DNA of 64,000 nucleotides from Streptococcus anginosus subsp. whileyi MAS624 (GTDB lineage: Bacteria; Bacillota; Bacilli; Lactobacillales; Streptococcaceae), in assembly GCF_000478925.1 (NCBI RefSeq), contig NZ_AP013072.1, forward strand, positions 1,156,501 to 1,220,500. Reading direction: 5' to 3'. The notes below the pieces were generated by a model. The model had not been told where the DNA came from. It was given only the letters and a program-made list of their open reading frames with translations, and made no database searches. Of this stretch, positions 1-9,333 are shown piece by piece. Position 1 is the stretch's first letter. Every line of letters begins with the position of its first letter. A program made the translations under genes and the position numbers.

Positions 1-890
1 AATAGATGTTCCCGCACTTCTTTTACAGTTTTTTCAACATTTGCTAAGCCAAGCATGATTTGGCCTAATTCACAAATAAATTCTGTTACATCTTCTCGTC
101 CTTTTCCTTGCAGGATATCCAAAGCTTCAAGGATTTCCAAACGATTACCAATGCTGGTTCCTAAAGGTTGGCTCATGTCGGTGATAACAGCTGTTGTTCT
201 ACGCCCAACTGCCTTTCCTAAATCAACCATAGTACGAGCTAGAGCACGCGCATCATCCAAGTTCTTCATAAATGCACCTTCACCAACTGTCACATCTAGC
301 AAAATACTATCTGCACCAGCTGCGATTTTCTTACTCATAACAGAACTTGCAATTAAAGGAATGGTATCAACTGTCGCCGTCACATCACGCAAAGCGTACA
401 ACAACTTGTCTGCCTTCACCAACTGATCAGACTGACCAATGACGGATAGTCCAATATCCTGTACTTGCTTAATAAATTCTTCTTGGCTACGCTCAATTTG
501 AAATCCTTTAATGGATTCTAATTTATCAAGCGTTCCCCCTGTGTGACCGAGTCCACGACCACTCATTTTAGCAACGGGGATTCCAAAACTAGCTACCAAA
601 GGCACCAGTACAAGCGTTACCTTGTCTCCTACGCCTCCGGTTGAATGCTTATCAACCTTAACTCCAGATATAGCTGACAAATCAATTTGCTGACCTGTCT
701 CTACCATGGTCATGGTTAAATCAGATATTTCACGAGTGGTCATGCCTTTAAAATATACTGCCATTGCAAAAGCTGACATTTGATAATCTGGCACAGTTCC
801 GGCAACATAACCTTCAATTAACCACTTGATTTCATCACTAGTTAATTCTAAGCCGTCTCGCTTTTTCTGAATAACATCAACTGCTCTCAT
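1..890 (-). CDS. pdp: Pyrimidine-nucleoside phosphorylase, partial (3' end outside window)
   Basis: Phosphorolysis of uridine/thymidine to base and (deoxy)ribose-1-phosphate, a cytoplasmic salvage and catabolic step. About 296 N-terminal residues are visible, beginning [13 protein letters not shown] at the ATG at 888-890; the family is about 430 residues, so the C-terminal third lies beyond base 1. The family phosphate-binding stretch [13 protein letters not shown] and the following [14 protein letters not shown] are both present and intact. The gene starts inside the stop of the upstream methyltransferase gene (ATGA overlap), so the two are translationally coupled. The promoter is probably the one near 1,490-1,525 that serves both genes. 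Confidence 0.95.
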   Translation of the reverse strand, partial: MRAVDVIQKKRDGLELTSDEIKWLIEGYVAGTVPDYQMSAFAMAVYFKGMTTREISDLTMTMVETGQQIDLSAISGVKVDKHSTGGVGDKVTLVLVPLVASFGIPVAKMSGRGLGHTGGTLDKLESIKGFQIERSQEEFIKQVQDIGLSVIGQSDQLVKADKLLYALRDVTATVDTIPLIASSVMSKKIAAGADSILLDVTVGEGAFMKNLDDARALARTMVDLGKAVGRRTTAVITDMSQPLGTSIGNRLEILEALDILQGKGREDVTEFICELGQIMLGLANVEKTVKEVREHL

Positions 891-1480
891 ATTTCCTTCC
901 TACTTCTAAGGATATAATATCCCTTATCTTTTTTTAGAATTTCGCAGTTTCCAAAAACCTCTTCCATCTTAGCTTTTGCACTTGGTGCCCCTTGTTTTTT
1001 TTGAATCACAATCGTCAAGTCGCCCCCGTCTAGTAAGTGCGTATAACTTCCTGTAATCACCTCATGAACGACCTGTTTCCCTGCTCGAATCGGTGGATTA
1101 CTGATAATATGATGAAATCTCCCTTCTACATTTTGATAAAGATTAGATTGAAAAATCGTAGCTAGGACTTGATTGCGCTCAGCATTTTGACGCGCCAAAT
1201 CAAGAGCGCGCTGATTTATATCAACAAGGGTCGCCTTGACTTCTTTAGCCTTGACTAAAGTAAGTCCTAATGTTCCATAGCCACAACCAACATCTAATAC
1301 GCTTTCTTGCTTATGAAAATCAAGACACTTTAAAAGAGCTTGACTGCCATAATCAATCATTTTCTTACTAAAGACGCCTGCATCAGTCAAGAAAGTCATC
1401 TTTTGACCCAGAAGTTGAACCTTCAATTTGTGAATATCATGTTCTGCATCTGGATTTTCTGCGAAATACATTTTAGCCAT
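887..1480 (-). CDS. Class I SAM-dependent methyltransferase, RsmC-like
   Basis: This 197-residue protein has the small-domain RsmC/YbxB layout: an N-terminal segment ending [19 protein letters not shown] motif I ([13 protein letters not shown], about residues 60-72) and catalytic-type motif NPPIRAG (about 128-134). The NPP(Y/F/I) motif fits an N-methyltransferase acting on guanine of 16S rRNA, but the RNA target is inferred from family only. It is first in an operon with pdp, overlapping its start by 4 bp. The same pairing is common in streptococci. It diverges from coaA across a 92-bp intergenic region holding a perfect palindrome. Confidence 0.85.
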   Translation of the reverse strand: MAKMYFAENPDAEHDIHKLKVQLLGQKMTFLTDAGVFSKKMIDYGSQALLKCLDFHKQESVLDVGCGYGTLGLTLVKAKEVKATLVDINQRALDLARQNAERNQVLATIFQSNLYQNVEGRFHHIISNPPIRAGKQVVHEVITGSYTHLLDGGDLTIVIQKKQGAPSAKAKMEEVFGNCEILKKDKGYYILRSRKEI

Positions 1481-1510
1481 AAAACTATTTTAACATAAAG
1501 ACCTTTTATT

Positions 1511-1525
1511 TGTAAACCGTTTACA
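1511..1525. promoter_or_regulatory. Palindromic operator shared by divergent coaA and methyltransferase-pdp promoters
   Basis: TGTAAACCGTTTACA is a perfect 7+1+7 palindrome, extending by one more A/T pair on each side. On the + strand its TTTACA is followed 18 bp later by TATACT (coaA). On the - strand its TTTACA is followed 17 bp later by TTAAAA (methyltransferase-pdp). It therefore covers both -35 boxes. The shape is LacI/GalR- or CcpA-like, but the odd-length centre is not a standard cre; the regulator is unknown. Confidence 0.6.
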
Positions 1526-1572
1526 ATTTGTTTAAAATTATGTTATACTATTTTTCAACTATAGGAGTGAGT

Positions 1573-2493
1573 ATGACGAACGAATTTATCCATTTTGAAA
1601 AGATTAGTCGAAAAACTTGGCAAAATCTGCATCGTAAAACAACCCCGCCTTTGACGCAAAAAGAATTGAATTCTATCAAAAGTTTCAATGATAAGATCAG
1701 CCTTCAAGATGTGACAGATGTTTATCTTCCCTTGACCAATCTCATCCAAATTTATAAGCGCTCAAAAGAAGATTTAGCATTTTCAAAAGGTATTTTTTTA
1801 CAGAAAGCAAGCAAACGGCAACCGTTCATCATTGGTGTTTCTGGAAGTGTCGCTGTTGGAAAATCTACTACCAGTCGGCTCTTGCAAATACTTTTATCTA
1901 GAACATTTTCAAATGCTACTGTTGAATTGGTAACAACAGATGGATTTCTTTATCCTAATGCTCATTTGGAGGAACAAAATCTCCTCAAGCGCAAAGGCTT
2001 TCCAGAAAGTTATAACATGGAGCTGCTGCTTGATTTTCTTGACAATATCAAAAATGGACAAAACTACCAAATTCCTGTTTATTCACATGAAATTTATGAT
2101 ATTGTTCCTGATAAAAAACAGTCTGTTACAGCTGCAGATTTTGTCATTGTTGAAGGTATCAACGTTTTCCAAAATCCACAAAATGAACGTCTTTATATGA
2201 CGGATTTCTTTGATTTTTCGATTTACGTGGATGCGGAAGTTGAAAATATCGAAACTTGGTATCTGGATCGCTTTAAAAAATTGCTCACTTTAGCAAAAGA
2301 AGATCCAAATAACTATTATCATCCTTTCACTTCTCAGCCAGAAAACAAAGTTATGGAATTCGCTCAAAATGTCTGGAAGTCGATTAACCTTGTGAATTTG
2401 CAAGATTATATCGAACCCACACGCAACCGAGCCGAAATTATTCTTCATAAAACAGAAAATCATGAAATTGATGAAATTTACTTAAAAAAATAA
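1573..2493 (+). CDS. coaA: Pantothenate kinase, type I
   Basis: ATP-dependent phosphorylation of pantothenate, the first and controlling step of coenzyme A synthesis in the cytoplasm. The start is placed at the ATG at 1573 ([16 protein letters not shown]), with AGGAG 7 bases upstream. The open frame further upstream lacks a ribosome site. At 306 residues it has the usual length for bacterial CoaA. The P-loop [15 protein letters not shown] is at about residues 92-106, and downstream TTDGFLYPN and EGINVFQ stretches are typical. A promoter (TTTACA, 18 bp, TATACT) overlaps the palindrome at 1511-1525. Confidence 0.95.
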   Translation: MTNEFIHFEKISRKTWQNLHRKTTPPLTQKELNSIKSFNDKISLQDVTDVYLPLTNLIQIYKRSKEDLAFSKGIFLQKASKRQPFIIGVSGSVAVGKSTTSRLLQILLSRTFSNATVELVTTDGFLYPNAHLEEQNLLKRKGFPESYNMELLLDFLDNIKNGQNYQIPVYSHEIYDIVPDKKQSVTAADFVIVEGINVFQNPQNERLYMTDFFDFSIYVDAEVENIETWYLDRFKKLLTLAKEDPNNYYHPFTSQPENKVMEFAQNVWKSINLVNLQDYIEPTRNRAEIILHKTENHEIDEIYLKK

Positions 2494-2561
2494 AAAGGCT
2501 TGTCAAATCTCAACTTTTCATATATAATTAGATAGTTAGTATATCATTGGAGGTGAAAACA

Positions 2562-2798
2562 TTGGCAAATATTAAATCAGCTATCAAACGCGCTGAATTA
2601 AACGTTAAACAAAACGAAAAAAACTCAGCTCAAAAATCAGCTATGCGTTCTGCAATTAAAGCATTTGAAGCAAACCCTTCTGAAGAACTTTTCCGTGCTG
2701 CAAGCTCAGCTATCGATAAAGCAGAAACTAAAGGTTTGATCCACAAAAACAAAGCGAGCCGCGATAAAGCACGCCTTGCTAGCAAACTTGCAAAATAA
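2562..2798 (+). CDS. rpsT: 30S ribosomal protein S20
   Basis: Small basic 16S rRNA-binding protein of 78 residues ([20 protein letters not shown]...), rich in Lys and Ala as expected for S20. The start is taken as TTG at 2562. GGAGGTG lies at 2549-2555, 6-7 bases upstream, whereas the earlier TTG at 2547 overlaps that ribosome site and cannot use it. A TTG start is often used in rpsT. It is monocistronic and followed by a terminator. Confidence 0.95.
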   Translation: MANIKSAIKRAELNVKQNEKNSAQKSAMRSAIKAFEANPSEELFRAASSAIDKAETKGLIHKNKASRDKARLASKLAK

Positions 2799-2810
2799 TC
2801 TGCATAACGT

Positions 2811-2836
2811 AAAAAGAGCTCAAAGGAGCTTTTTTT
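2811..2836 (+). terminator. Terminator after rpsT
   Basis: AGAGCTC-AAAG-GAGCT hairpin followed by seven T, 13 bases after the rpsT stop. Confidence 0.75.
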
Positions 2837-2861
2837 GTTGCTGAAAACAGAAAGGCTAGAT

Positions 2862-3371
2862 ATGAAAATTATAATCATTGGTTATTCTGGTTCAGGAAAA
2901 TCTACTTTAGCGACCAAATTAGCCCAGTATTACTCTATTCCCAAATTGCATTTGGACACGCTACAATTTGTACCCAATTGGGAAATGAGTGACCGCAGCT
3001 GGATGCAAGAGCAAGTCAAGACTTTCTTAAACGAAAATCTGTCTTGGGTGATAGACGGAAACTACAGCTCCTGTTGCTATGAAGAGAGAATGGAGCATGC
3101 AGACCAAATTATTTTTTTAAATTTCTCGCGTTGGAATTGTCTTTTACGGGCTGCAAAGCGTTATTCCAAGAACAGAGGTAAGGTCAGAGACAGTATGGCA
3201 CAAGGCTGCCCTGAAAAGTTTGACTGGGAATTTATCCGCTGGATCTTACATGACGGACGAACTGCTAACATTCGGAAACGATATGAGAAACTTCAAAAAA
3301 TGTATCCCTACAAATTTATAGTTCTTCATAACCAAAAAGAACTAGATAACTTTTTAGAGCAATTTTCATAA
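2862..3371 (+). CDS. P-loop nucleotide kinase of the FlaR/adenylate kinase-like family
   Basis: This 169-residue protein begins MKIIIIGYSGSGKSTLA; the start at 2862 has AAAGG about 8 bases upstream and the earlier TTG has none. The Walker A motif GYSGSGKST is at residues 7-15. A DGNY segment (WVIDGNYSS, about 65-73) and a KRY(S/E) region with basic residues fit the group often annotated 'DNA topology modulation protein FlaR' or AAA family ATPase, related to adenylate kinases. The true substrate is unknown. It runs between rpsT and a bidirectional terminator and is probably transcribed alone or by read-through from rpsT. Confidence 0.75.
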   Translation: MKIIIIGYSGSGKSTLATKLAQYYSIPKLHLDTLQFVPNWEMSDRSWMQEQVKTFLNENLSWVIDGNYSSCCYEERMEHADQIIFLNFSRWNCLLRAAKRYSKNRGKVRDSMAQGCPEKFDWEFIRWILHDGRTANIRKRYEKLQKMYPYKFIVLHNQKELDNFLEQFS

Positions 3372-3421
3372 AAAACAAGAGCTATATTCAGTTCAGTTAA
3401 GAATACAGCTCTTGTTTTTTT
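3370..3421. terminator. Bidirectional terminator
   Basis: AAAAAACAAGAGCT and AGCTCTTGTTTTTT form a long stem around a 23-base loop, with A- and T-tracts on the two sides. It serves the kinase gene (+) and the convergent M20 peptidase gene (-). Confidence 0.85.
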
Positions 3422-5033
3422 ATTTTTTAATACTGTCAATATGTTCTAGCAAATATAACAGAAATTGAGGAATCGTCTCCAACATATCCTTTTCATAGAC
3501 GCGTTCTGTTAACTGATGTAAATCTTTTCCCCAAGGTCCCAGATTGATGCCAGGAACATTGATGTCCTGAATTTTCTCAAAATCAATCGAATATAAATGT
3601 TCAGGAACAGCCATACTCTCGATAATTTTTTGATACTCTTCAACAGATTTTTCTAAAGCACAGTAACTAATATCGCAAATTCCCATAAAGAACTCTTCCA
3701 CTGTTAGACGAGCAGCCGCCGTATCGGCTAAATATCTACCATAAAGTGCAATGAGTTTTTCTATATCAACCACGCTATTTTTCAGATGTCGACAATTCAT
3801 AGAAGGATAATAAGGCGGCGCAATAGCCAGCACAACAAATGCTTCCTTTTTATCATAGAAATCTAACACCTTTTGAACAGTTGCAATGGTTATTTCTTGA
3901 TAGCTTGAACCCGCTTGAAATGCTTCATGAGAAGATTGGTTTACCCTTTGCATAAATTCTTCAAATCCAGCCTTCTTTTGACATAACTGGATTAACTCTT
4001 CATAAGTCAGTACATGAGGTTTTGTGACTTTTTTATCCTCTTTATAAGTTACCTGCAAAGCCTGATAACGCTCATAAAACTCATCAATGGCTTCTTGGCA
4101 GAGTTGTTGAATCGTCGTCATCAGCTCTTTTGGACTTTTATCTAAATAAAGAACACTAAAATAGCCTGCTGCTCTGAGAACGGTTGACACATCATAATTT
4201 TCCTTCAAATCACGCATGTAAGACCACGAAGGCAAAGGAGCCTGCTCTCCATAAATCGAATCCGACAAAAGGGGATTGAGATCAATTTTTTCCACTACTT
4301 TTGCTAGAAGCGAGACGGCATTGATACCTTTGAGAGGCTCTTTCATGTGGGAAAGAATACCCTGCGTAACCACGACAGGCATCATCTTTCCAACTGTTCC
4401 AACATGCAATACTTTTTCTTGAGCTGAAGGACTTTCAAATGGTTCTGAATCAATCGCCAAGATATAATTCAGATGAAATTTCTTTTTCAGATTAGCAAGC
4501 AAACCTACAGCAGCACGCATTCCCTGAGAATAAGATTCCTCATCTCCAACTGATAAATAAAGAAGATTCACTTCTCCTTCTGCCTTGCTAGCATATTCTG
4601 CTACCACTCCCAATTGCAAAGCCAATGCAGCTTTCATATCACATGACCCACGGCCAAACTGCCATTCGTTAGCAGCTATATCGTCTAACACATCTTGACC
4701 CAGTGAAGCACTCGCTAAAGCCTTTTTCAAAGCAACATTATCAAAAGCAAATTCCTTTAAATTTCCAAAATCCTCAATATCCACCGTATCATGGTGATGA
4801 AACAAAATCACTGTATCTGCACAATGACCTTTTACCAAAGCCCAATTAACACTACGCTGGTAAATATCATCCGGAATCTGATAGGTGCCAAAATAATCTG
4901 AATGCTCCTGAAAATACAGCAGACTGCCAATATAGTGATTGAGAAAATTTTCTATATTTCTTTCTGAACTCGTATGGGTGAAACTCTCAATTGCCATACT
5001 CTTGTCAAAAATATCTTGAATCCTATTTTTCAT
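3420..5033 (-). CDS. M20-family metallopeptidase, RocB-like
   Basis: Zinc-dependent amidohydrolase/peptidase of 537 residues, longer than usual M20 members (about 400-470). That length matches the RocB 'arginine utilization' subgroup. Zinc-ligand motifs are visible: HHHDTVD (about 78-84), GRGSCDMKAA and GDEE. The start is the ATG at 5031-5033 (MKNRIQDIFDKSMAI), with AAGGAG 7 bases upstream; the longer open frame adds a poorly supported extension. No signal peptide is seen, so a cytoplasmic enzyme is inferred. RocB's own biochemical role is not firmly known, so substrate is left open. Confidence 0.85.
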   Translation of the reverse strand: MKNRIQDIFDKSMAIESFTHTSSERNIENFLNHYIGSLLYFQEHSDYFGTYQIPDDIYQRSVNWALVKGHCADTVILFHHHDTVDIEDFGNLKEFAFDNVALKKALASASLGQDVLDDIAANEWQFGRGSCDMKAALALQLGVVAEYASKAEGEVNLLYLSVGDEESYSQGMRAAVGLLANLKKKFHLNYILAIDSEPFESPSAQEKVLHVGTVGKMMPVVVTQGILSHMKEPLKGINAVSLLAKVVEKIDLNPLLSDSIYGEQAPLPSWSYMRDLKENYDVSTVLRAAGYFSVLYLDKSPKELMTTIQQLCQEAIDEFYERYQALQVTYKEDKKVTKPHVLTYEELIQLCQKKAGFEEFMQRVNQSSHEAFQAGSSYQEITIATVQKVLDFYDKKEAFVVLAIAPPYYPSMNCRHLKNSVVDIEKLIALYGRYLADTAAARLTVEEFFMGICDISYCALEKSVEEYQKIIESMAVPEHLYSIDFEKIQDINVPGINLGPWGKDLHQLTERVYEKDMLETIPQFLLYLLEHIDSIKK

Positions 5034-5138
5034 CAATGGCTCCTTCAACTTTTTATAAAAATAGCTTGCTAGCCTTATTATATACCTCAACAATCATCGT
5101 TTCAATCTATTTTTCATCCTCTGATTCTATAAAATCTA

Positions 5139-5152
5139 CGCAAACGTTTGCG
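5139..5152. promoter_or_regulatory. LacI/GalR-type operator upstream of the amylase gene
   Basis: CGCAAACGTTTGCG is a perfect 14-bp palindrome 57 bp upstream of the amylase start. It has the CG-centred shape of MalR or CcpA operators in streptococci. Control by maltose/maltodextrin or catabolite repression is inferred. Confidence 0.75.
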
Positions 5153-5209
5153 CGGTAAAGATTATTTTGCTAAAATAGTAGCCATCAAGACAAGAAAGAG
5201 GTATCTCGT

Positions 5210-6658
5210 ATGGAAAATCAAACATTAATGCAATATTTTGAATGGTATCTACCAAATGACGGACAACATTGGAATCGTTTGGCAACAGACGCTCCACATC
5301 TAGCTTCTAAAGGCATTCGCAAGGTTTGGATGCCACCTGCTTTTAAAGCCACTAGTTCCAACGATGTCGGCTACGGCATTTATGATTTATTTGACTTAGG
5401 CGAGTTTGACCAAAAAGGAACGGTTCGGACAAAGTATGGCTTTAAGGAAGACTATTTGAACGCAATCAAGGCACTCAAAGAAAATGGAATTGAACCCATT
5501 GCAGATATCGTTTTAAATCACAAGGCGGCAGCGGATTACAAAGAGAGATTTACTGTTATTGAAGTTGACCCAAATGATCGTACAGTCGCCCTCTCTGAGC
5601 CTTTTGAAATAAAAGGCTGGACCAAGTTCACATTCCCCGGTCGCCATAAAAAATACAATGATTTTGAATGGCATTGGTACCACTTTACAGGTACGGATTA
5701 TGATGCTAAGCGAAATAAATCAGGGATTTACCTAATTCAAGGGGACAACAAAGGTTGGGCTGACGATGATTTAGTGGACAATGAAAATGGAAATTTCGAC
5801 TATCTCATGTACGCTGACCTTGATTTTAAGCACCCAGAAGTCATTCAAAACCTTTATGATTGGGCAGATTGGTTTATCGAAACGACCGGCATTCATGGCT
5901 TTAGACTGGACGCTATCAAGCATATTGACTCTTTCTTTATGGGAAATTTTATCCGCGACATTATGGCGAAGTATGGAGAAGACTTCTATGTCTTTGGAGA
6001 GTTTTGGAATGGTGATGAAACTGCAAATAACGATTATTTAGGAAGTATTGACTACCGTTTTGATCTCGTAGATGTCAAACTGCACCACAACTTATTTGAT
6101 GCTAGCCGCGCTGGGGCGGACTATGATTTGAGAAATATTTTTGAACAAACGCTTGTCAAAAACCACCCTAAATCGGCTGTTACTTTTGTCGATAATCATG
6201 ACACACAACGTGGACAAGCACTGGAATCAACTGTTGAAGAATGGTTTAAACCTGCTGCTTACGCTCTCATTTTGTTGCGTGAAGCAGGCCTGCCTTGCGT
6301 TTTCTATGGAGATTACTATGGTATCAAAGGCGAATTCGCTCAAGACAGCTTCCAAACAGTTCTTGATAAATTATTAGATATTCGTCTCAACTTAGCCTAT
6401 GGAAAACAGAAAGATTATTTTGACGATGAGCATTGCATTGCTTGGACCCGTTCAGGCAAAGACAACGGACAGCCGATTGCTGTCATCTTAACAAACGATC
6501 AAGCCAGTTCAAAACGCATGTATGTCGGTAAAAATTGGGCTGGTAAGAAATTCAAAGATTACTTAGGAAACAGCTCATCAACCGTGACAATCAAAAAAGA
6601 CGGCTGGGCAGATTTCCCAGTTGCAGAAAAATCAGTTAGCGTCTGGTCTGCGCAATAA
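5210..6658 (+). CDS. amyA: Cytoplasmic alpha-amylase (GH13)
   Basis: Hydrolyses alpha-1,4 glucosidic bonds in maltodextrins or intracellular glycogen. At 482 residues with no signal peptide it fits the cytoplasmic GH13_5 amylases. The conserved regions appear in order: DIVLNH (I, about 99-104), GFRLDAIKH with the nucleophile Asp (II, about 230-238), FGEFW with the acid/base Glu (III, about 262-266) and FVDNHDT (IV, about 327-333). GAAAGAGG lies 9-10 bases before the ATG. The perfect operator at 5139-5152 suggests sugar control. Confidence 0.93.
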   Translation: MENQTLMQYFEWYLPNDGQHWNRLATDAPHLASKGIRKVWMPPAFKATSSNDVGYGIYDLFDLGEFDQKGTVRTKYGFKEDYLNAIKALKENGIEPIADIVLNHKAAADYKERFTVIEVDPNDRTVALSEPFEIKGWTKFTFPGRHKKYNDFEWHWYHFTGTDYDAKRNKSGIYLIQGDNKGWADDDLVDNENGNFDYLMYADLDFKHPEVIQNLYDWADWFIETTGIHGFRLDAIKHIDSFFMGNFIRDIMAKYGEDFYVFGEFWNGDETANNDYLGSIDYRFDLVDVKLHHNLFDASRAGADYDLRNIFEQTLVKNHPKSAVTFVDNHDTQRGQALESTVEEWFKPAAYALILLREAGLPCVFYGDYYGIKGEFAQDSFQTVLDKLLDIRLNLAYGKQKDYFDDEHCIAWTRSGKDNGQPIAVILTNDQASSKRMYVGKNWAGKKFKDYLGNSSSTVTIKKDGWADFPVAEKSVSVWSAQ

Positions 6659-6703
6659 AACAAGGAACACAGAGAGAGAGCTAAACCCAAATTCGCTCTC
6701 TCT

Positions 6704-6885
6704 GTCGATCAGGGCGACGAAGCAAACCGAAAGTTGAGACCCCCGTCCGCCCGGCTGACAGCATAAACTAAAACTTAGGCGGCTCGTCCGCCCAGTCGAC
6801 AGAATAAACCGAAACTTAGACAACTCGTCCGCCCAGCTGACAGAATAAATTAAAACTCAGGCAACTCGTCTGCCGGGCATATGAA
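6704..6885 (+). repeat. 41-bp tandem repeat array, locus 1
   Basis: Three clear 41-bp units occupy 6744-6784, 6785-6825 and 6826-6866, each beginning CGTCCGCCC and containing GACAG then AATAAA-like A-rich sequence. A decayed unit precedes them and a partial one follows. The period is not a multiple of three and the units hold stops, so it is not coding. Each unit is GC-rich at an imperfect palindrome GTCCGCCC(A/G)GCTGAC. A second array of the same period and core is at 53895-54040. Just upstream, ACAGAGAGAGAGC/GCTCTCTCTGT (6669-6705) forms a hairpin without a T-tract. Confidence 0.85.
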
Positions 6886-6937
6886 AGCAAGAAAGAACGA
6901 TGTTGACATTCTCATTCAACTATGCTTTTAAACAAGA

Positions 6938-6995
6938 AAAAAACACGACCAAATCAAGATTAGCTAGCAACTCGTCTTGACTTGGTCGCGTTTTA
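6938..6995. terminator. Bidirectional terminator between amyA and ciaH
   Basis: AAAACACGACCAAATCAAGA pairs with TCTTGACTTGGTCGCGTTTT (a few mismatches), with A- and T-rich ends on both sides. It separates the convergent amylase and ciaRH transcripts. Confidence 0.8.
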
Positions 6996-7048
6996 TTATC
7001 ATCTTTCGGAATAACTTTCTTTACAGGTACACTGAAAGTATCCTAAAT

Positions 7049-8395
7049 CTATTTTTTCTTTTTATTATCCGTTCGAATCGCAATCTTCACCTCAAAAATA
7101 GTTCCTTTAGGCTTATTGTCTTTCACTGCAATGGTTCCTTTAAGAGCTTCTGTGATTTGCTTTGCAAGCGACAAGCCTAGACCAAAACCACCTGTCTGCC
7201 GAGTCCGTGCTTTATCAACCCGATAAAAACGATCAAAAATCTTTTTCTTATCTGCCATACTAATCCCCGAACCATTATCTGAAACCTTTAAAAACAAATT
7301 TCGATCATTTGCAGAGATTGTCAATTCAATCACACCATCTTCATCTGTATATTTCAGGGCATTATCAAACAAGATAGTCATCAATTGCTTCAGTAAGGTT
7401 TTATCCGTTTTAATTACGCGGTGAATCCTATTGTCAAATCGGAAAATTTTCCCATTCTCTGCGGCAACCATTTCATAGTTGGTGAAAGTTGTATTAAAGA
7501 AATTTGGCTCGACATCGCCAATTTCTGGTTTAATCCCGTCGTCACGCCGTGCTAGATTGAGTAAGTTTGTCGTCAACATTTTCATATTGCGCACTTCATC
7601 CAAACTAGAAGCAATGCTTTCACTGGCTTCCATAATAGTAGCTTCTGGCTTTCTAAATAAAGTCTCCAAACGATTTTGCAACACAGCTAGAGGTGTACGC
7701 AACTCATGACTAGCGTTTTCGACAAAACTTTTTTGCTTTTGAATGCTTTCTAAAAGAGGTTTAACACTGACTCGTGCAAGATAAACACTAGCAATCAAGG
7801 AAATTCCCCAGAAACTAATCATCACCACCACAATCAACTGTTCATGATTTTGACTAGTTTGTTCCAATTGACTGATATTGATAAAAACCGCTGCGTATTT
7901 GACATTGGTCTCCAAATTAGGCAGTTTTACCTCAAATAAAATCATTCGATAGGTTTCTTCTCGACCATAATTGCTTTTTACTTGAATCTGACGAATGTGG
8001 TCTAATTGCTTGCTATTAAAGGAAAGTTTATTGAATCCTAAGAAATTATTGCTTGTAATAATCGGCTTATAATTCTTATCAAATAAAATAACTTCTGTAT
8101 TGGCACTAACATTTGGTTTATCTGTCAATTCTTTGTCAGCTGTTCCACTTTTAGGCTCTCCATTTTCTGACTTTTGATCTAGCCCTACTTTTCGAGCAAG
8201 TGCTAAATTAATCACAGAAGCCGAATCTTGACTCAAGCTTTTTAAATTGTTATCTACCGTTGTATAAAGGCTTGAGCGCATAACTTGAATGATAATCAAG
8301 GTCATAGCTGAGAAAATAAGAGTAAAAATACCAAAATTGCGAATGAAATAAGAAAAATCATCCGCATACCATGTTTTTTTTAGTTTATTCAGCAT
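7049..8395 (-). CDS. ciaH: Sensor histidine kinase CiaH
   Basis: Membrane kinase of the CiaRH two-component system, which in streptococci controls competence, cell-wall stress and beta-lactam tolerance. It has 448 residues. A TM segment at about 20-42 and a second at about 185-207 bracket an extracellular sensor region. Next are the H-box [12 protein letters not shown] (phosphoacceptor His at about 229), an N-box ([11 protein letters not shown]), G1 (VSDNGSGIS), F-box (FDRFYRVD) and G2 ([11 protein letters not shown]). Its start overlaps the end of ciaR by 11 bp, typical of this coupled pair. All catalytic boxes look intact. Confidence 0.95.
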   Translation of the reverse strand: MLNKLKKTWYADDFSYFIRNFGIFTLIFSAMTLIIIQVMRSSLYTTVDNNLKSLSQDSASVINLALARKVGLDQKSENGEPKSGTADKELTDKPNVSANTEVILFDKNYKPIITSNNFLGFNKLSFNSKQLDHIRQIQVKSNYGREETYRMILFEVKLPNLETNVKYAAVFINISQLEQTSQNHEQLIVVVMISFWGISLIASVYLARVSVKPLLESIQKQKSFVENASHELRTPLAVLQNRLETLFRKPEATIMEASESIASSLDEVRNMKMLTTNLLNLARRDDGIKPEIGDVEPNFFNTTFTNYEMVAAENGKIFRFDNRIHRVIKTDKTLLKQLMTILFDNALKYTDEDGVIELTISANDRNLFLKVSDNGSGISMADKKKIFDRFYRVDKARTRQTGGFGLGLSLAKQITEALKGTIAVKDNKPKGTIFEVKIAIRTDNKKKK

Positions 8396-9059
8396 CTTTT
8401 AAAATATATCCGACACTACGAAGCGTTTGAAGATTGTTCGCAAAGGTCGTCCCTTTCAATTTTTTCCGGATTTTTGAGACATAAACTTCTACAACTGAAA
8501 TCGTTGTATCACTATCAAATCCCCACAAGCGATCGAAAATCTGTGTCTTAGGCAAAATAACATTTTGATTTTGCAAGAAATACACCAGCAAGTCAAATTC
8601 TTTTCCGAGCAATTCTACTTCATTTCCGTCTACAAGTGTAGTGTTTGTTGATAAATTAATAGTGACATCGCCATAAGAAAGAGTATTTTCATTAAACTTG
8701 CCCGATCGTTTCAAAAGAGCTTGAATCCGCATTTTTAACTCTTCCAAATAAAATGGTTTGGTCAAATAATCGTCAGCTCCCAGTTCAAAACCATGTCCTT
8801 TATCATTCAAACTTTCTTTGGCTGTCATAATCAAAACAGGTGTGGTAACGCCTTTTTCACGCAATTCTTTCAATACTTGGAAACCGTCTTTTTCTGGCAA
8901 CATCAGATCAAGCAAGATAAGGTCGTACACGCCACTCTCAGCCTCGTACAATCCTTCCTCACCGTCAAAAACTTGCATGACATCTGCAAAATCATCCAAA
9001 AAATCAAATACTGAATTAGATAGACCGAGGTCGTCTTCCACTAATAGAATCTTAATCAT
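8385..9059 (-). CDS. ciaR: Response regulator CiaR (OmpR family)
   Basis: A DNA-binding regulator of 224 residues. The receiver domain spans 1-115 with acidic pocket Glu8-Asp9-Asp10, phospho-acceptor Asp51 ([10 protein letters not shown]) and Lys101 in LTKPF. The winged-helix domain occupies about 125-222 ([14 protein letters not shown]...). The sequence is very close to pneumococcal CiaR, which binds TTTAAG-N5-TTTAAG direct repeats. The ribosome site AGAAGGAAAAGC precedes the ATG. The leader is long (about 240 nt from the putative promoter at 9308) and contains an interspersed repeat. Confidence 0.96.
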   Translation of the reverse strand: MIKILLVEDDLGLSNSVFDFLDDFADVMQVFDGEEGLYEAESGVYDLILLDLMLPEKDGFQVLKELREKGVTTPVLIMTAKESLNDKGHGFELGADDYLTKPFYLEELKMRIQALLKRSGKFNENTLSYGDVTINLSTNTTLVDGNEVELLGKEFDLLVYFLQNQNVILPKTQIFDRLWGFDSDTTISVVEVYVSKIRKKLKGTTFANNLQTLRSVGYILKDAE

Positions 9060-9082
9060 ATGCTTTTCCTTCTAAAATACGA

Positions 9083-9232
9083 GTTTGGGACAAAAGTCTC
9101 CAGTTTCAAAATTCGTTATGCACTAAACTAACGATGCAGTAGCTGATTGCTCAAAACAGTACTTTACGGCTTGAGGGGATAAGACCACAAACTAAACATT
9201 TTGAATGTTTAGTTCTGCCCTCACTCCCTTAA
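9083..9232. repeat. Interspersed repeat element, short copy, in the ciaRH leader
   Basis: Sequence starting GTTTGGGACAAAAGTCTCC, with a central ACGATGCAGTAGCTGATTGCTCAAAA and ending with the inverted pair AACTAAACATT/AATGTTTAGTT, matches a longer copy at 39583-39843. It lies between the putative ciaR promoter and the ciaR start, so it would be transcribed as part of the 5' UTR. No ORF of note. Confidence 0.7.
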
Positions 9233-9307
9233 TCATGAACTAATTACAAGTAAAGACTTCTTTTAACTTCACCTTTTTGAAAATCAATCTACTAACGTTC
9301 TGATTCT

Positions 9308-9316
9308 ATTATATCA
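9308..9316 (-). promoter_or_regulatory. Extended -10 promoter for ciaRH
   Basis: Read on the - strand this is TGATATAAT, an extended -10 (TGnTATAAT) with no good -35. It is the only convincing promoter between the upstream gene (stop at 9334) and ciaR. Confidence 0.5.
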
Positions 9317-9333
9317 TGACTTCCTCTGAAATA

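Noticed and set aside
6669..6705. AGAGAGAG hairpin as amyA terminator
   Set aside because: Good stem but no T-tract follows; the strong terminator is at 6938-6995.
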